64,000 bases of DNA from Symsagittifera roscoffensis (lineage: Eukaryota > Xenacoelomorpha > Acoela > Convolutidae), in NCBI RefSeq assembly GCF_963678635.1, contig NC_087066.1:48703129-48767128 (forward strand). Direction: 5' to 3'. The first letter of the stretch is position 1; every line of letters begins with the position of its first letter. Positions 48,109 through 58,835 of the stretch are shown here, in pieces. Below the pieces are notes generated by a model. It saw only the letters and a program-made list of their open reading frames with translations, searched no databases and was not told the DNA's origin. The position numbers and the translations under genes were made by a program.

Positions 48109-51100
48109 TTATAAGTTCAGTGGTTTTGTATGAATTCCATCATCTTGTACTTGTCTTTTTGGATAAAAATAGCTTAGTCCTTTCTTTGTCTGTTCATATG
48201 TAGCCACCATATGATTTATAGTTCTGAATCCTCTGTTAGTAGATGTAAGATTAATTGCTTCATCAAGCACTCTCCTATACTTTGCTAAAGGTCCATCTCC
48301 AGAGTCTTCTAGAACCCGCTTATTCAATCCTTTGCTGCTAAATTTGAATTTGTCTGACTTGTTGTCATAGCAGCAATATGTCTTACTACATAAACAGAGC
48401 ATTTCTGTGCACCTAAACTCTTCTTTGAAAAGTCCCGGCTCCCGCTTATCATGTTTTTTATGGATACTACAACGAGTTGGTTCGAGGAAAGAAATTAGAT
48501 TTTGCATCCGCCTTGAAGGAATCTCTGCAATCACTCTCCCTCATTTTTTCCCAAGCAGCTCTCTTATCTGGTTGGATGCAATCGTACAAATTTTCTTCTG
48601 CAAGTGCTAAGTAAAGTGAGTCTGTGTCCATCTCCAACTCTTCAAATTTATTTACATCACAGAACTTGTCAAAGAAGTTGTAGTAGAGTTCCAACATTCT
48701 CAGTTTTGCATACTGAAGTATGAAAAAACCAACAATGATGGGTTCTCTGTGCTCAACGGTTGACTTCAATAACTCCACCTCATATAAGTCCTTCTCAACT
48801 GTGTTAAGTCTCTTAAACAGTGGTTCATTGATTGCCTTGTGAGTTTTTTCATCGTTCAGATACTTCGTGATTGTATGCCTGGATCTATCCATGATCTGAT
48901 ATCCATAGGAGGAATTGCCCAAGAGCTTCATTGTTTCTGCTACAACTCCTGACAAAGGGTTTTCATCTCCTTCTCTTCTTGCATCAACCACCGATTGAAC
49001 GAAATTATTGAAACACTTCCGAAGAGAATATTGAACAAATCAGTAAATTTTGGTGCACTGTAATCCAAGTTCCATATAAAAGTTGAAGAGAGGAGTTATA
49101 ACTGTTCCATTTTCCAGCTTGAAACTAGATATCAGCATTCTCTGAGGATGCTTTAACATTTCGTTCTCGATCGCATAGTTTTTCCTGTATTCTCCAATAT
49201 CATCTCTTCCGACCTCAGTATTTTTAAAAATTGAAGGAAAATTCACAAATTTCGATTTCAGTTCATCTGGAACAACCAAGTCGCACTGAACGTAACCAAA
49301 AAGAGATCCATCTTTTATCTTTGCTAGAAGAGAGTCTGTAGAAAGGGGTCTTTTGTAGGGAAAGTGGGTTCTGACGTGATTTTTGATCTTTTCATCGGTT
49401 TTGAAACTTTCCCACCAGTCATACTCCCACATTTCTTCCACTTTGTATCCTTTCTCTTTAATGTATTCTCGTCGCATATCATCCATTTCTCTCTTCTTAT
49501 TTCCTCGCTCGATATCCTGTTCTGTTAAAGAGGGGCGAGTTTCTTGACAAGAACAAAAGTGATAGTAGCATCCCATTGCCTCGAATACTGTTTTACAGTG
49601 ATCACAATAACCGTCCACATTAAAACAGTCAATTTTCTTCTGTTTTCCAGATGTAAAAAAACTCTCAATTTTACATTCTGGTCTTGATTCTTGATAGAAA
49701 GAAATAACCATATTCTCAAAGTTGCGAGTTCGATTATGTCTAGCCTTGAATTTCTGCATATCAGGGTCAAACTCCCATCTCGTATACAGTCCTGTTGGCA
49801 TATCTTGACACATTGAGAAAGGGTAAAGCTGGATCGCATCTATTCCAACGATTGACTTACAAATATTTGATGAATCTCTGATAAAGGTTTTGTCTACAAC
49901 AGCTTTTCGAGTGAAAACAATGGAAGGTCCACCAGTCATGTCCTCTCTAATTTTTTCACACAAGTCTTTATCACTTTCGCAAAATGGATAAAACTTGTAA
50001 TTTGTAGATTTGTGTAGACATATGTTTGCTAGATTTGGAAGTGTACATCCAAGTTTCAACATATCTATCCCTTTGTTGTGATAAAATTGGATCATTTTTT
50101 GCATTGCTTCCAGGGTTGGAACTACATCTTTGTTGTTGTACCACTGCAAGAAGTCTTTGAACACAGTCATTCCGTTTTTCTGCCAAGTTTGTTGTAAGTA
50201 ACTGTAATTATCTAGTCCAGATGGGGGTACAGTCTTGATTTGAAGCTTTTTCAGTGCTCGCTGTTCATCAAGTCCACTCTTCCTCAGTTTTTCATAATCA
50301 GTAAAGTCTTTGTCTAGAGGATTGTTGTTTCTAAGTTTACTGAAAAATGCTTCATATGGGGGCAGTCCTGGAAAATCAAGTTTGTCAGGGTTGTCAAATC
50401 TCTCATAAGGAAAGAATCCTTTTGTTTCACTAGCTTTATAAGCTTTGAGAAATGAGTCCAGAGTTGTTGCTCCACCCAGAAATTTCATAATGTCAAGAAA
50501 TTGTACATCTCCAAACTTGAAAGATATAAAATCATTTGCTTTTTTGATAACGGATGTTTCTTGCTCTTTATCGCGAATCAAATAAGGGATTAAGTAGGAC
50601 TTGATCAAATTTAAGTCATATCTACCACTGTTAAATCCAAAAACAGGTAAAGTATTTATATATCTCTCCAGATGTTGTTTCAAATCGATGTGTTGATTTT
50701 TCTGAATTCGCAAGAATTGTGTTGACATATCTGCTTCTTCCGAATCTTCATTACATTCGTCTTCGTACTCAAACTTGTTACTTGAAAAAATCTGGCCTCG
50801 CTCATTCAATTGATCAAAGATTTTTTTCATTCTTTCATTGACAGCAACTTCAATATCTTGGAAATTTGTTCTCATCTCCAGCTTACTTTTCTCAGCCAAC
50901 AGTTCGAGCTTGCTTACAAAATCAATAATCAAGTTTTGTGGATCCTTGTTGTACAAAAAAATGGGTTCATCAATCAGATTCGATGATATAGATACTGAAA
51001 TATGAACATGTTTTCCTATCCAGGTAGTAGTTTGTGTTTCTTTTAGTTCTTCTGTAGGAACACATATCGACTCAAAATCGAAAATTGCTAGGTTTTTGAA

Positions 51101-51691
51101 GAGTTTTTTATCATCGGAAACTGGAAGATTGAATCCTTCTAGCTTTTCAAACAAGGTTTCTCGAAGCTCATATACGTTCTTTGGGTAAATATGTTTCACA
51201 CGATCCTTACATCTCAGAAGATGTTTGTTGAGAAACTCGGATCTTTTGAAGAAACTATCACAACTAGGGCACCGGAAACACTTAAAGAAGCTATCTATAT
51301 CATTTGTATGAATGATATGATTGTTGAATCGCAGTAATTTGACTGTTTTATCAAATCTACCAATACTTCTTCGTGCTAGTTCTCCCACATATTCTCCCTC
51401 TTGAATATCAAAATCGTAAATAAAGATGTTGCGTTCAATTATTTCCTCGACAACAGGTAAGTCTTCAACGGAAACTCCACGAAAATTCTTAGGATCATAA
51501 CGAGATTTTGTTATGAATTCTGTAAAATATCTGGAGGTGTGAGTGTCGAGATCACTGTGTCCGTTCATGTACAGGGACAATGCGCGGAAAAGACACAAAT
51601 GATCTTTGTAAGGTTCCTTGTCTTTGTTAGATAAAAGACAATTCACTTGCGTATGTCGTATAAAGGTTCGGGTAAGACAGAGTCTGGACAT
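48109..51691 (-). pseudogene. Protein-primed family-B DNA polymerase (DNA_pol_B_2 type), broken
   Basis: Replicates linear DNA elements from a protein primer. Frame 51691-49040 (883 aa) holds a C2H2-like finger (CFRCPSCDSFFKRSEFLNKH), exonuclease motifs LAIFDFESI (Exo I) and FGFNSGRYDLNLIK (Exo II), and PolA as VGIDAIQLYPFSMCQDMPTG. A GCYYHFCSC element follows, like the CxxF/YHGC insert of this group. A TGA at 49042-49040 interrupts; the same frame continues (48991-48467) with PolB LLGNSSYGYQIM and PolC MDTDSLYLAL. Near 48490 a frameshift leads to the C-terminal ~140 aa (48534-48109), ending HTKPLNL. All catalytic Asp are present. The N-terminal piece is on a separate entry; a 1-nt shift near 51660 joins it. 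Confidence 0.93.
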
Positions 51692-52080
51692 CCCATTGGG
51701 ATGTTTTTCAGCAAAACAGCAAAAATTGTAACGTTAGTAATCAACGTGAATCGCCACTTTGTGTTCTGGCGTTCTTGGGTACATTGCTCCACAATATCAA
51801 ATTTTTCTACTTTTCCTTGGATTGTTATCAAATCCGCTTTCGTACAAAGTAAGTGGGATTTTTCAAACAGAGTATTGTTTTCATGGGCGTAGAAATATCG
51901 ATATTCACCAGTCTTAATATTTCGAAGAACAAAACCCAAAGCAATGTTGATTTTTGCGGCAGAGTCGAGCTTGTTGAACACTTCTTCAAGTTTCTCGTTG
52001 ATAACTTTAGTATCTAACTTGGACATTTGGAAGTTAAATACCTTATGTTTCCCATTTTCCATCTCCGTATCCACCAGAAA
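51643..52080 (-). pseudogene. N-terminal region of the PolB protein
   Basis: Frame of 144 codons, same frame as the zinc-finger ORF and separated from it only by TAA 52083-52081. It contains KLEEVFNKLDSAAKINIALG, EYRYFYAHENNT and WRFTLITNVT; no domain recognised. A frameshift near 51660 puts the rest of the polymerase (RHTQVNCLLSNKDKE) in the next frame. With both repaired, zinc finger, this region and polymerase would form one protein of about 1300 residues; I infer that from frame continuity. Confidence 0.78.
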
Positions 52081-52467
52081 TTATTGACAAGCACTAAGTT
52101 CCTCCTTGAATTTTTCACCATCTTCCCCTTCTTCCTCCACAATCTTGTTCAAGTCGGCCACCGTATCACTTGGCTTCCGTTGTTTCGCTCCATATTCCTT
52201 TCTCCGATGTTGCTGGAGAGAGTAGTAACTCGCGAACTCTTGCTCAAAAGAAGAACACACCGTTGATTGCTTGGAACTTGCTGGAGCATGTTTCTTAGCA
52301 ACATGATAGTTCATCTCGTCCTTGTTCTTTGTATAAAAATGACATTTGGAACACTTATGTTCCTCCTGCTTTTCACATCTTTTTCGATGTCTCGCATTAT
52401 CAGCTCTCCTGTATTCCTGACCACATTCCTCACATTTGACTTTCTCGTTTCGGTTAAGGGCAGGCAT
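52081..52467 (-). CDS. Zinc-finger N-terminus of the PolB element
   Basis: 128 codons, ATG start at 52467 (MPALNRNEKVKCEEC). First finger CEECGQEYRRADNARHRKRC (C-x2-C...H-x3-C); second CSKCHFYTKNKDEMNYHVAKKH (C2H2). A third, at VCSSFEQEFASYYSLQQH, lacks its second Cys and last His. The tail is acidic (EEEGEDGEKFKEEL). Probably DNA-binding and fused to the polymerase in the intact element, since only TAA 52083-52081 separates them. The promoter array starts about 180 bp upstream. Confidence 0.8.
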   Translation of the reverse strand: MPALNRNEKVKCEECGQEYRRADNARHRKRCEKQEEHKCSKCHFYTKNKDEMNYHVAKKHAPASSKQSTVCSSFEQEFASYYSLQQHRRKEYGAKQRKPSDTVADLNKIVEEEGEDGEKFKEELSACQ

Positions 52468-52599
52468 TATCTAAAAAAAATTGGGACTTTTGAAATGTTC
52501 CAAATTTAAAAACTTAAAGTACCAATTGAATGAAAATACTTACTTTTCGTGAAGTAACGAAATGTAAAATTTGAAGTAAAATTCAAATGACTGTTTCTG

Positions 52600-52920
52600 A
52601 TTGGTAAACAAAATGAATGATTTAACCCAATAAAATAAGTGTATTTCTACTATCAATGACGCCTACGCAATAATACTTTTACGGTAATGAAGTCATTCTT
52701 TGAATAGAAGTGACGTCACCGCCTACGCAATTTTCCTTTTATGGTGATGACGTCATTCTATATTTGAAAGTGACGTCACCAGCCACGCAATGTTCCTTTT
52801 ATGATAATGACGTTATTCTAGAAATAGAAATGACGTCAACACCCACGCAATTTTCCTATTATGGTAATGACGTCATTCCTTTGAAAGTTCTAGAATTTTC
52901 CAGAAAAATTTTCAACCAAT
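52600..52920. promoter_or_regulatory. Bidirectional promoter: CRE palindrome array flanked by CCAAT boxes
   Basis: Four 60-bp units (about 52651-52890). Perfect TGACGTCA palindromes lie at 52711, 52748, 52771, 52831 and 52868; TGACGTTA (52808), TGAAGTCA (52688) and TGACGCC (52657) are degenerate copies. Spacing alternates 37 and 23 bp, so each 60-bp unit has two sites. A CCAAT box reads toward the minus gene at 52604-52600 and another toward the plus gene at 52916-52920, in the mirror-image contexts TTCTGATTGGT and AACCAATCAGAA. TGACGTCA is the binding site of CREB/ATF bZIP factors and CCAAT of NF-Y. It lies between the ATGs at 52467 (minus) and 52977 (plus). Confidence 0.85.
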
Positions 52921-52976
52921 CAGAACTAAGCAGTTTCTAGTCATAACTTTGGATCCAAAATATTCATTTTTGAAGA

Positions 52977-53564
52977 ATGTCAATCAAAAAGCATTTGAAC
53001 TTCCTCGAATTACTCTACAAGAAAAAAGAAAATATTCCGTGTGATTTCCTTATTGATGAAATAGATGTAGATTCTTACTTTTTTCACAATTTTTTGGTTG
53101 TTTATGTTGTCCAAAATAGAGTTCTCCGACTAAGTAAAGGTCTCTTCAGAGAAACTTACTCAATCAAAGAGTTTACTTTTGATTCACATATTGCTTATCA
53201 AAGCTATAAATTTACAGTTGAGTTACACTTGACTAGAAAAGAAATTTTATTTATTTTAGAAAATTTGAAGTTGATAAAAAAGTTGTACGATAATATTTCA
53301 AAGACTCTTTTTATTCCATATCCAACTCCCAAATTTGTTAAAACTCCCCAGCAAAGTGCTTTATTCCTCCATTTTTTTCAGGAATTTCAAAGTTCAAAAT
53401 CTTGCATGATCAGGTTTGGTATCAGATTTCCAGAGATTTGCTTTGAAAAATTCATCAACTTTGAGTTATCATCTCAAATCTACATCAAAATTAAAGAACT
53501 TGAATATCTGCTGAAAAATCAGCAATTTCTCATCGATTATATACAAAAAATTCAGTTAACTTGA
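52977..53564 (+). CDS. Unknown 195-residue protein, first gene of the plus block
   Basis: ATG start 57 bp after the CCAAT box, which makes it the natural first ORF. Sequence is Phe/Ile/Lys-rich and predicted mixed helix and strand (NFLELLYKKKENIPCDFLID; ITFxL-like LHLTRKEILFILENLKLIKK). No signal peptide or TM segment is clear, and I recognise no domain. Intact without stops while the polymerase in the same element is broken. Its TGA overlaps the next ATG as TGATG, so translation may be coupled. Confidence 0.7.
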   Translation: MSIKKHLNFLELLYKKKENIPCDFLIDEIDVDSYFFHNFLVVYVVQNRVLRLSKGLFRETYSIKEFTFDSHIAYQSYKFTVELHLTRKEILFILENLKLIKKLYDNISKTLFIPYPTPKFVKTPQQSALFLHFFQEFQSSKSCMIRFGIRFPEICFEKFINFELSSQIYIKIKELEYLLKNQQFLIDYIQKIQLT

Positions 53565-53722
53565 TGAGAAGACTAGCAGAGATGCTAATTTTATTAATTT
53601 TTCTTCTTTTGTTACTTATATCGGCAATATTTCTTATTTTTACAGCAAACAATTTTTGGTCATTTATTTTTGCGATTGCTTTTGTGTATATTTTTACTTA
53701 TTTGGAAGACTTAATTCCTTGA
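53564..53722 (+). CDS. Small two-TM protein, 52 residues, overlapping start
   Basis: ATG at 53564 shares its A with the TGA of the 195-residue ORF (TGATG). The product starts MRRLAEM, then an almost uninterrupted hydrophobic stretch (LILLIFLLLLLISAIFLIF), a short ANNFW turn, a second hydrophobic stretch (FIFAIAFVYIFTYL) and EDLIP. This fits a hairpin of two membrane helices. Holin- or viroporin-like in architecture only; function unknown. Too short for a standard ORF cut-off. The overlap and intact frame support it; composition (T-rich) could also make chance hydrophobicity. Confidence 0.55.
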   Translation: MRRLAEMLILLIFLLLLLISAIFLIFTANNFWSFIFAIAFVYIFTYLEDLIP

Positions 53723-53730
53723 AAGGTTCC

Positions 53731-53910
53731 TCTGATTGGATACAACAACTTGAACAAAAATGGATATTTTTGTGATTGGAAACGACAATGTGTAAAATGG
53801 AGCTTTGTTTCCAATTGGACACGAGTTTTCTATAAGAATTCCATAAAAAGAAACTAAAATCTGATTGGACACGACTACAATCCAAATAAGGAAAATTCAT
53901 TCTGATTGGT
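53731..53910. promoter_or_regulatory. CCAAT-box array upstream of the third plus ORF
   Basis: Five ATTGG (CCAAT) boxes at 53735, 53775, 53814, 53864 and 53905, spaced ~40-50 bp, in a repeated context TSTGATTGGAYACGAC. NF-Y binds such boxes, and clusters at this spacing mark promoters. Lies ~190 bp before the ATG at 54100. Confidence 0.65.
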
Positions 53911-53934
53911 TAAACCCACACATTCCAGTTGAAG

Positions 53935-54065
53935 GTACCCCTCTCTCTTAACTAAAAATTATTTTATTTTCAACTTAACTACCGTCAACTACCTCCTCTC
54001 TCAGCTCTAAATACAATAATTTCAACATAACTACCGGCAACTTTCTCCCTCTCAACTGTAAATCT
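53935..54065. repeat. Short tandem duplication in the 5' untranslated region
   Basis: CTACCGKCAACT is present twice (53981 and 54031), each followed by a pyrimidine-rich CYCTCTCWRCT stretch and about 50 bp apart. A third, partial CTCTCTCTTAACTA lies upstream at 53941. Confidence 0.65.
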
Positions 54066-54099
54066 TGTTTTTAATCATTTACTCAACGTATTGCTCAAA

Positions 54100-54600
54100 A
54101 TGATCTTCTCAGTACAAAACAACAACCTTATGTTCTCGGTGGAATTTTCGGCTGATTTAGTACAAATCCAAGTGCGAGAAACAGTTTGTGGAGTTTTTCT
54201 GGCACGAATGGACATCCCAATCCAAGTCTGGCATATGGTGGAGGTGATGCGCAGGGATTTCAACGAGCATCATATAACGCAAGTACCTCCTACAGAGAAT
54301 CAACTTGGAGAAATGCAAATGATGGAGGAAGTGGCCGAACATGTGGGAATGAACTACCCCGAAATTCCTAACTCTAGATATGTAGCCCAACCATTCGACG
54401 ATTTCCTCTTTCCTTGGGAAGAGGGATCTGTGGACAACCCAATTACCATCGAAGAGGATGAGGGGTTCTCTGAGCCAAGAACTTCAGTCAGCGAACCACC
54501 AAGACAGCCACCAGTGATGGAGGCAAGACCAGCTTTGCGCTCCATTGAGAACTTGCAAAATTTTGAGAACTCAGCTGCTCGACAGCTCTTTGATTTGTAA
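54100..54600 (+). CDS. Unknown 166-residue acidic protein, last gene of the plus block
   Basis: The ATG at 54100 (context CAAAATGA) is chosen over the TTG at 54091. N half is mixed hydrophobic (FSVEFSADLVQIQV, IPIQVWHMVEVMRRDF). C half is acidic and Pro-rich, with NPITIEEDEGF, which resembles a SUMO-interacting motif in form only, and ends in a Leu/Phe helix (NLQNFENSAARQLFDL). Stop TAA is followed at once by the polyadenylation hexamer AATAAA. No family recognised. Intact, with the CCAAT array as its own promoter. Confidence 0.65.
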   Translation: MIFSVQNNNLMFSVEFSADLVQIQVRETVCGVFLARMDIPIQVWHMVEVMRRDFNEHHITQVPPTENQLGEMQMMEEVAEHVGMNYPEIPNSRYVAQPFDDFLFPWEEGSVDNPITIEEDEGFSEPRTSVSEPPRQPPVMEARPALRSIENLQNFENSAARQLFDL

Positions 54601-54605
54601 ATAAA
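54600..54605 (+). terminator. Polyadenylation signal AATAAA at the stop codon
   Basis: AATAAA begins on the last A of the TAA of the 166-residue ORF, leaving essentially no 3' UTR before it. Compact arrangement as in viral genomes. Confidence 0.6.
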
Positions 54606-55252
54606 TTGGTTACTGTCTTGTGTTTTGTAATTTAATTTCTTTGTATCTAGTAAAATTTTTTTCAAGAGATAGGAACAAAGAGATCGTAGAAAAGTTTGTT
54701 AAGAAATTTCAATGGTAAAAATTTGTTAAAAATTAAACTAATTATGCATCTGGTAAATACTTTTATAGAATTTTGTTAGAAAGATGGTAAAAAATTTAAA
54801 CCAATTTTTGCAAGCATGTTAAAAACTTTACATTAATTTTTGCACCATGCAAAACTTTTCATAATATTTTTACACACTTGTTAAAAAAATCAAAGAAAAT
54901 CTCGCAAATTAAGAAAAATTTCATTAAATATTTTCGCATTTTAAAGAAAACTGAAAGAGGATTTTCTTACACATTTAATAATTAAAGAAAAGGAAAATCT
55001 TCGTTTTAATTTTATTCATAAAAAAATCTCTTTTTTGCATGTAAATTAATCAAAAATATTGGAAAAACAATGTGTTAAGATAGGGAATAGTACTCAAATT
55101 CAGCAATTATGAAAAATTTTTAGCATTAATTTAACAAGTTTTTAACAATAAAAATTTGCAGTTTTTGCATATGAATAAGAAAAAATAAGTTAGATTTTCG
55201 CATTTGTTTTCAAAAAAACCACGAAAAAACTTGCATCTAACACAAAAATTTG
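54606..55252. other. AT-rich DNA with repeated TGTTAAAAATTT motifs
   Basis: No gene. Many variants of GTTAAAAAWTT and TTTTTGCA in both orientations up to the assembly gap. Possibly the element's terminal region. Confidence 0.45.
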
Positions 55253-55452
55253 NNNNNNNNNNNNNNNNNNNNNNNNNNNNNNNNNNNNNNNNNNNNNNNN
55301 NNNNNNNNNNNNNNNNNNNNNNNNNNNNNNNNNNNNNNNNNNNNNNNNNNNNNNNNNNNNNNNNNNNNNNNNNNNNNNNNNNNNNNNNNNNNNNNNNNNN
55401 NNNNNNNNNNNNNNNNNNNNNNNNNNNNNNNNNNNNNNNNNNNNNNNNNNNN
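55253..55452. other. Assembly gap, 200 N
   Basis: Exactly 200 Ns, the fixed size often used for scaffold joins. The true distance, and continuity of the PolB element to its right, are unknown. Confidence 0.99.
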
Positions 55453-58400
55453 TGGCGCCAAATCTCAAGTAGATTGATTTTTTTTTACTGATGAAACGTT
55501 TTCTATACTGTCTAGAGTTTTTTGATAATTGCAACTTCCATTGTCTACGATTCCATTGCTATGATCTCTCAATTTGAAAGTTTTCATACGGTCAGGTTTC
55601 AATTGCAAATTGCTCAAAATTCCTTTTTTTGTTTATGATGGGATAAGTTTTTGATTTCAGTAGGGTAGAAGGGAAATTTTTGGACCAATCTGTGTTAAAA
55701 ATGAGAAAACATATCTATGAACCTGTTGTAAGGGGTCCCAATTGATTAAAAAGTGTCCAAAGATGCTATTATAAACTAATTTGTCACAGCTTCGCAAAAA
55801 ATTAGATAAATTAAAGTGTTTTCCCTAGCAGATCTGTTAAATCGGCGTTACGAGGCGATTTGAGATGAATTTCCATCGCGTGAAGTGATCAAAAAAGCCG
55901 CACTTGACTTTTGACTATAACGCAACAAGTTTTGCTTATCATATACCTCTGTGTCTACCTGTTTAGGTTAATCTGATAAAAAAAAAAATTTTCTAATTTC
56001 TTTTGAATCAACAAAAATTGAAAAGAAATTTCTAAATTTCTTACAGAAACGGATCTATTGGATATCAAATTTTTTGCGAGAAAATTTTCGCTGAGAACGC
56101 AGATACATGTTTTAAAAAATTATATATAGGACAGTCTTTGATTCAGAGAAAGTAATTTCCTTCGAAAAACTGAACACTAACACTTTTTTTGGATCCGAAA
56201 AATATCACTATCACCATGAAAAATCTTTTCAACGTAAGGATTAGTTTGTTTTTACCTTCGGTTTTGTTGTTGGCAAACAACTTAGCCGGATAATTTTGAG
56301 AAATTTTTCATGTTTTTTGGGACTTAGTTCTGTGAGTAAAAGTTTGAGAATGCAAAAACTTTGTAAAACTGGACATCCAACCTATTTTGCAACAGATACC
56401 ACCTTATTTCTTGGCAAAGTAATAAGGTTATCAAACTGTTTGATTTTTTCACACTTAGTCCATTTTTAAACGAACTCTTTTAATTCTTATACATGAGCTT
56501 TTTCTGCTGTTGCTGCTTCTATATCTGACACTGGAAAAAAAAAATTTGTACTGATAAATTTCTGCTTTTTCCCGAAAACTAATCATGATAACCAAAAATT
56601 GACTCAAAACAGTATAGAACTTGATTGCGCGTGAAATTTCTATACTAATTTTGACAAGCTTTTTTCTCATGTGGCAATCAAATGCTGTTTGGTTTCTTTT
56701 GAACATCTAGAAAAAGTTCGATTTTAAACTCTAATTCGAGGAGATATAGCCGCTGCTTGTTGTCCAACTTCTTCTACACCGGAATTTCTTGAAGTTTACA
56801 AAAAAATTAACAACAAGAAAAAATTCCTTCCTCGTAGCCAGCTCTTCTCCTGAGGTTATAGTCCAGTTCTCTTTTTAAGTTTTAGCGCCTTCAGTCACTA
56901 CGTTCTATTGTTTTCAGAAACCCTAACTTCACTCATTGCGTTCGTCCACGCACAAAATCATCCGCCCAAATCATCAAAGTTTTCAGCAAAAGGTCCAAGT
57001 ATTTGTCCAAAAACTGTTTTTTTTTCACTTTCAGCGGAGAAAGCGGCGCAACAAATTCTCTTCATAAAGTTTTGAAGTACCTGATTTAAATCATGTAAAG
57101 GTAATCAGACAATCCCAATTCAGGCCGGGTAAGTAAATTGCTGGAGGCAAGAAAATGGAAAATTTGCTGCAGTCTGAAGTAGTGAAGGCAAACCTCTGCC
57201 CTTAAAAAGTTTTTGAGTAGCTCAATACTTCAACTTCTAGCCCAACTTATTCCTCGCTTAACCTTAAATAAATATTTAATCATAAGGTGTTGTCTTCTTT
57301 CAAGCAATTTAATTGACAGAAAACTATATCAATCAAATGACCCAATAATTTATCATTATAGTGTTTAGGCTCTGTGTTACAGTAGGTGAGACTCTCTTTA
57401 AAAAAATGATTTACGAATCCGGATGAACAGTGCATAATTGCATGCATTTGCAAAAACTCGGAGTCCATTAAATATTTTTTCAGGGGACAGTCGTCATTAG
57501 CAAACAAGCCACCAAATATTTTCAACCTAACTAAAGTGCCGCAGTTAAATTATCTTTTGAACAAAAAACACAAAACCTGAATCTAGAAAAATTTTCGTCA
57601 GCAAGAACGTTTAGGACAAATTTGATTTAGAACAAAAAAGTTTCGCGAACTATTTCTGAACCAGTTGGAGTAGTTCTGCGTTTTTGCGCGTTTATTGATC
57701 ATTTTTTCTACATCTCTCTATCCTGCAGAGTTTCAAACCGCTGGAAACAAAAGAATTCTTGCAGATGGTTTTCAAATTCTCCAGATAATGGTGGTGCTTA
57801 ATAAGATGAAACACCGCGCGTTTTTTGTGTTTTGATACTTTGTTAAAACTTAGACATTTTCCTCTCAACTTAATCATCGACCTGAACCGAGTTAAAATAG
57901 AAAAAGTGATCAAATATATTTTGATATTCAGCACCAACTAGGTCGCTCACAATATCAAAATTTTTTTCAGTACTGCATCAAGTCATTGTTGAAGCTCATT
58001 CAAAAAAACTGATCTTTGAAAGTTAACTTGTATTTTTTCTTTCATGTTTCCTTCTCTTCGCGAAAAACTCTACGTTTCTTTCCTTGTCGAGAGTTACCTT
58101 TCTAAATTTTTTCCGTTGTTGAAAGTAGCCTAAATTGTGACTGTTTTTTATCAAGGTCTACTCTGCTCCAAATTCCTCTTACTTTCTTTTTTCTCATTTC
58201 AAAGTTTGACAAATTTATCATTCGCTTATATTCTGCCAAGATAAAGCCTCCATTCTTAGAGGGTATGGAGAGTCTTTTCATATTAATATCTTTTAACTAA
58301 AAGTTTTGTCGAGGACAAGTTGATAGCACAAGTTGAGAAAAAGTTTAGTGCTTCAAGCTGTTCAGCTACGCTGCCAAAAAAAATTTGTTGTATACCATAA

Positions 58401-58760
58401 AGTCCTTTTTCAACTAGGTCGAAATTACATTTGCCCGAAAGAAATATCCCAATTTATCAAGCACAAATTAGCTAGGACCCACAAAAATGACATCAGAAAA
58501 AATTGTGTACCATATATATGATGTCGGGCTTAGCTTAGCAAGATCTTGAGTAGGGGCTCATCTATTATGAGGGTAGAAAACTACTTTGTTTACAAACTCC
58601 TAGGACAGGGGTCCTTCCTAGTATTTTGGTATAGGTTAGGACCCATTTTCTAGGACCCAATTCTTATGATTTTAGGACCAACTTACTAGGGTTTTGGTGT
58701 ACGTGCGGAATTACACCCCTCCCCCCATTCGATCATGGGCACGATATAAGATTACTGAGG
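55453..58760. other. AT-rich intergenic or intronic DNA
   Basis: No convincing gene. ORFs at 57280-57525 and 57692-57937 (minus) are Lys/Leu-rich, have no motif I recognise and could be chance. TAGGACC occurs five or six times at 58470-58700. Confidence 0.5.
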
Positions 58761-58835
58761 TTATTTCGTTTCTGATTGTTGGACTTTCAGCCAATCAAAT
58801 TCGATATTTTTACATGAAGCGCTACTAGAGCTCAC

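Larger units (their letters stand above)
48061..54620. mobile_element. Protein-primed PolB element with divergent gene sets (ends not defined)
   Basis: A minus block (zinc finger plus PolB, 52467 to 48109) and a plus block (52977 to 54600) diverge from a shared promoter. The plus genes abut closely and end in a polyadenylation signal overlapping the last stop, a compact virus- or Polinton-like style. No Polinton hallmarks (retroviral-type integrase, FtsK ATPase, capsid proteins, Ulp1 protease) are visible, and no terminal inverted repeats were found by eye. Mobile status is inferred from the polymerase type and its decay. Confidence 0.6.

Noticed and set aside
55190-55534. ORFs spanning the N run
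   Set aside because: Open only because N is translated as X.
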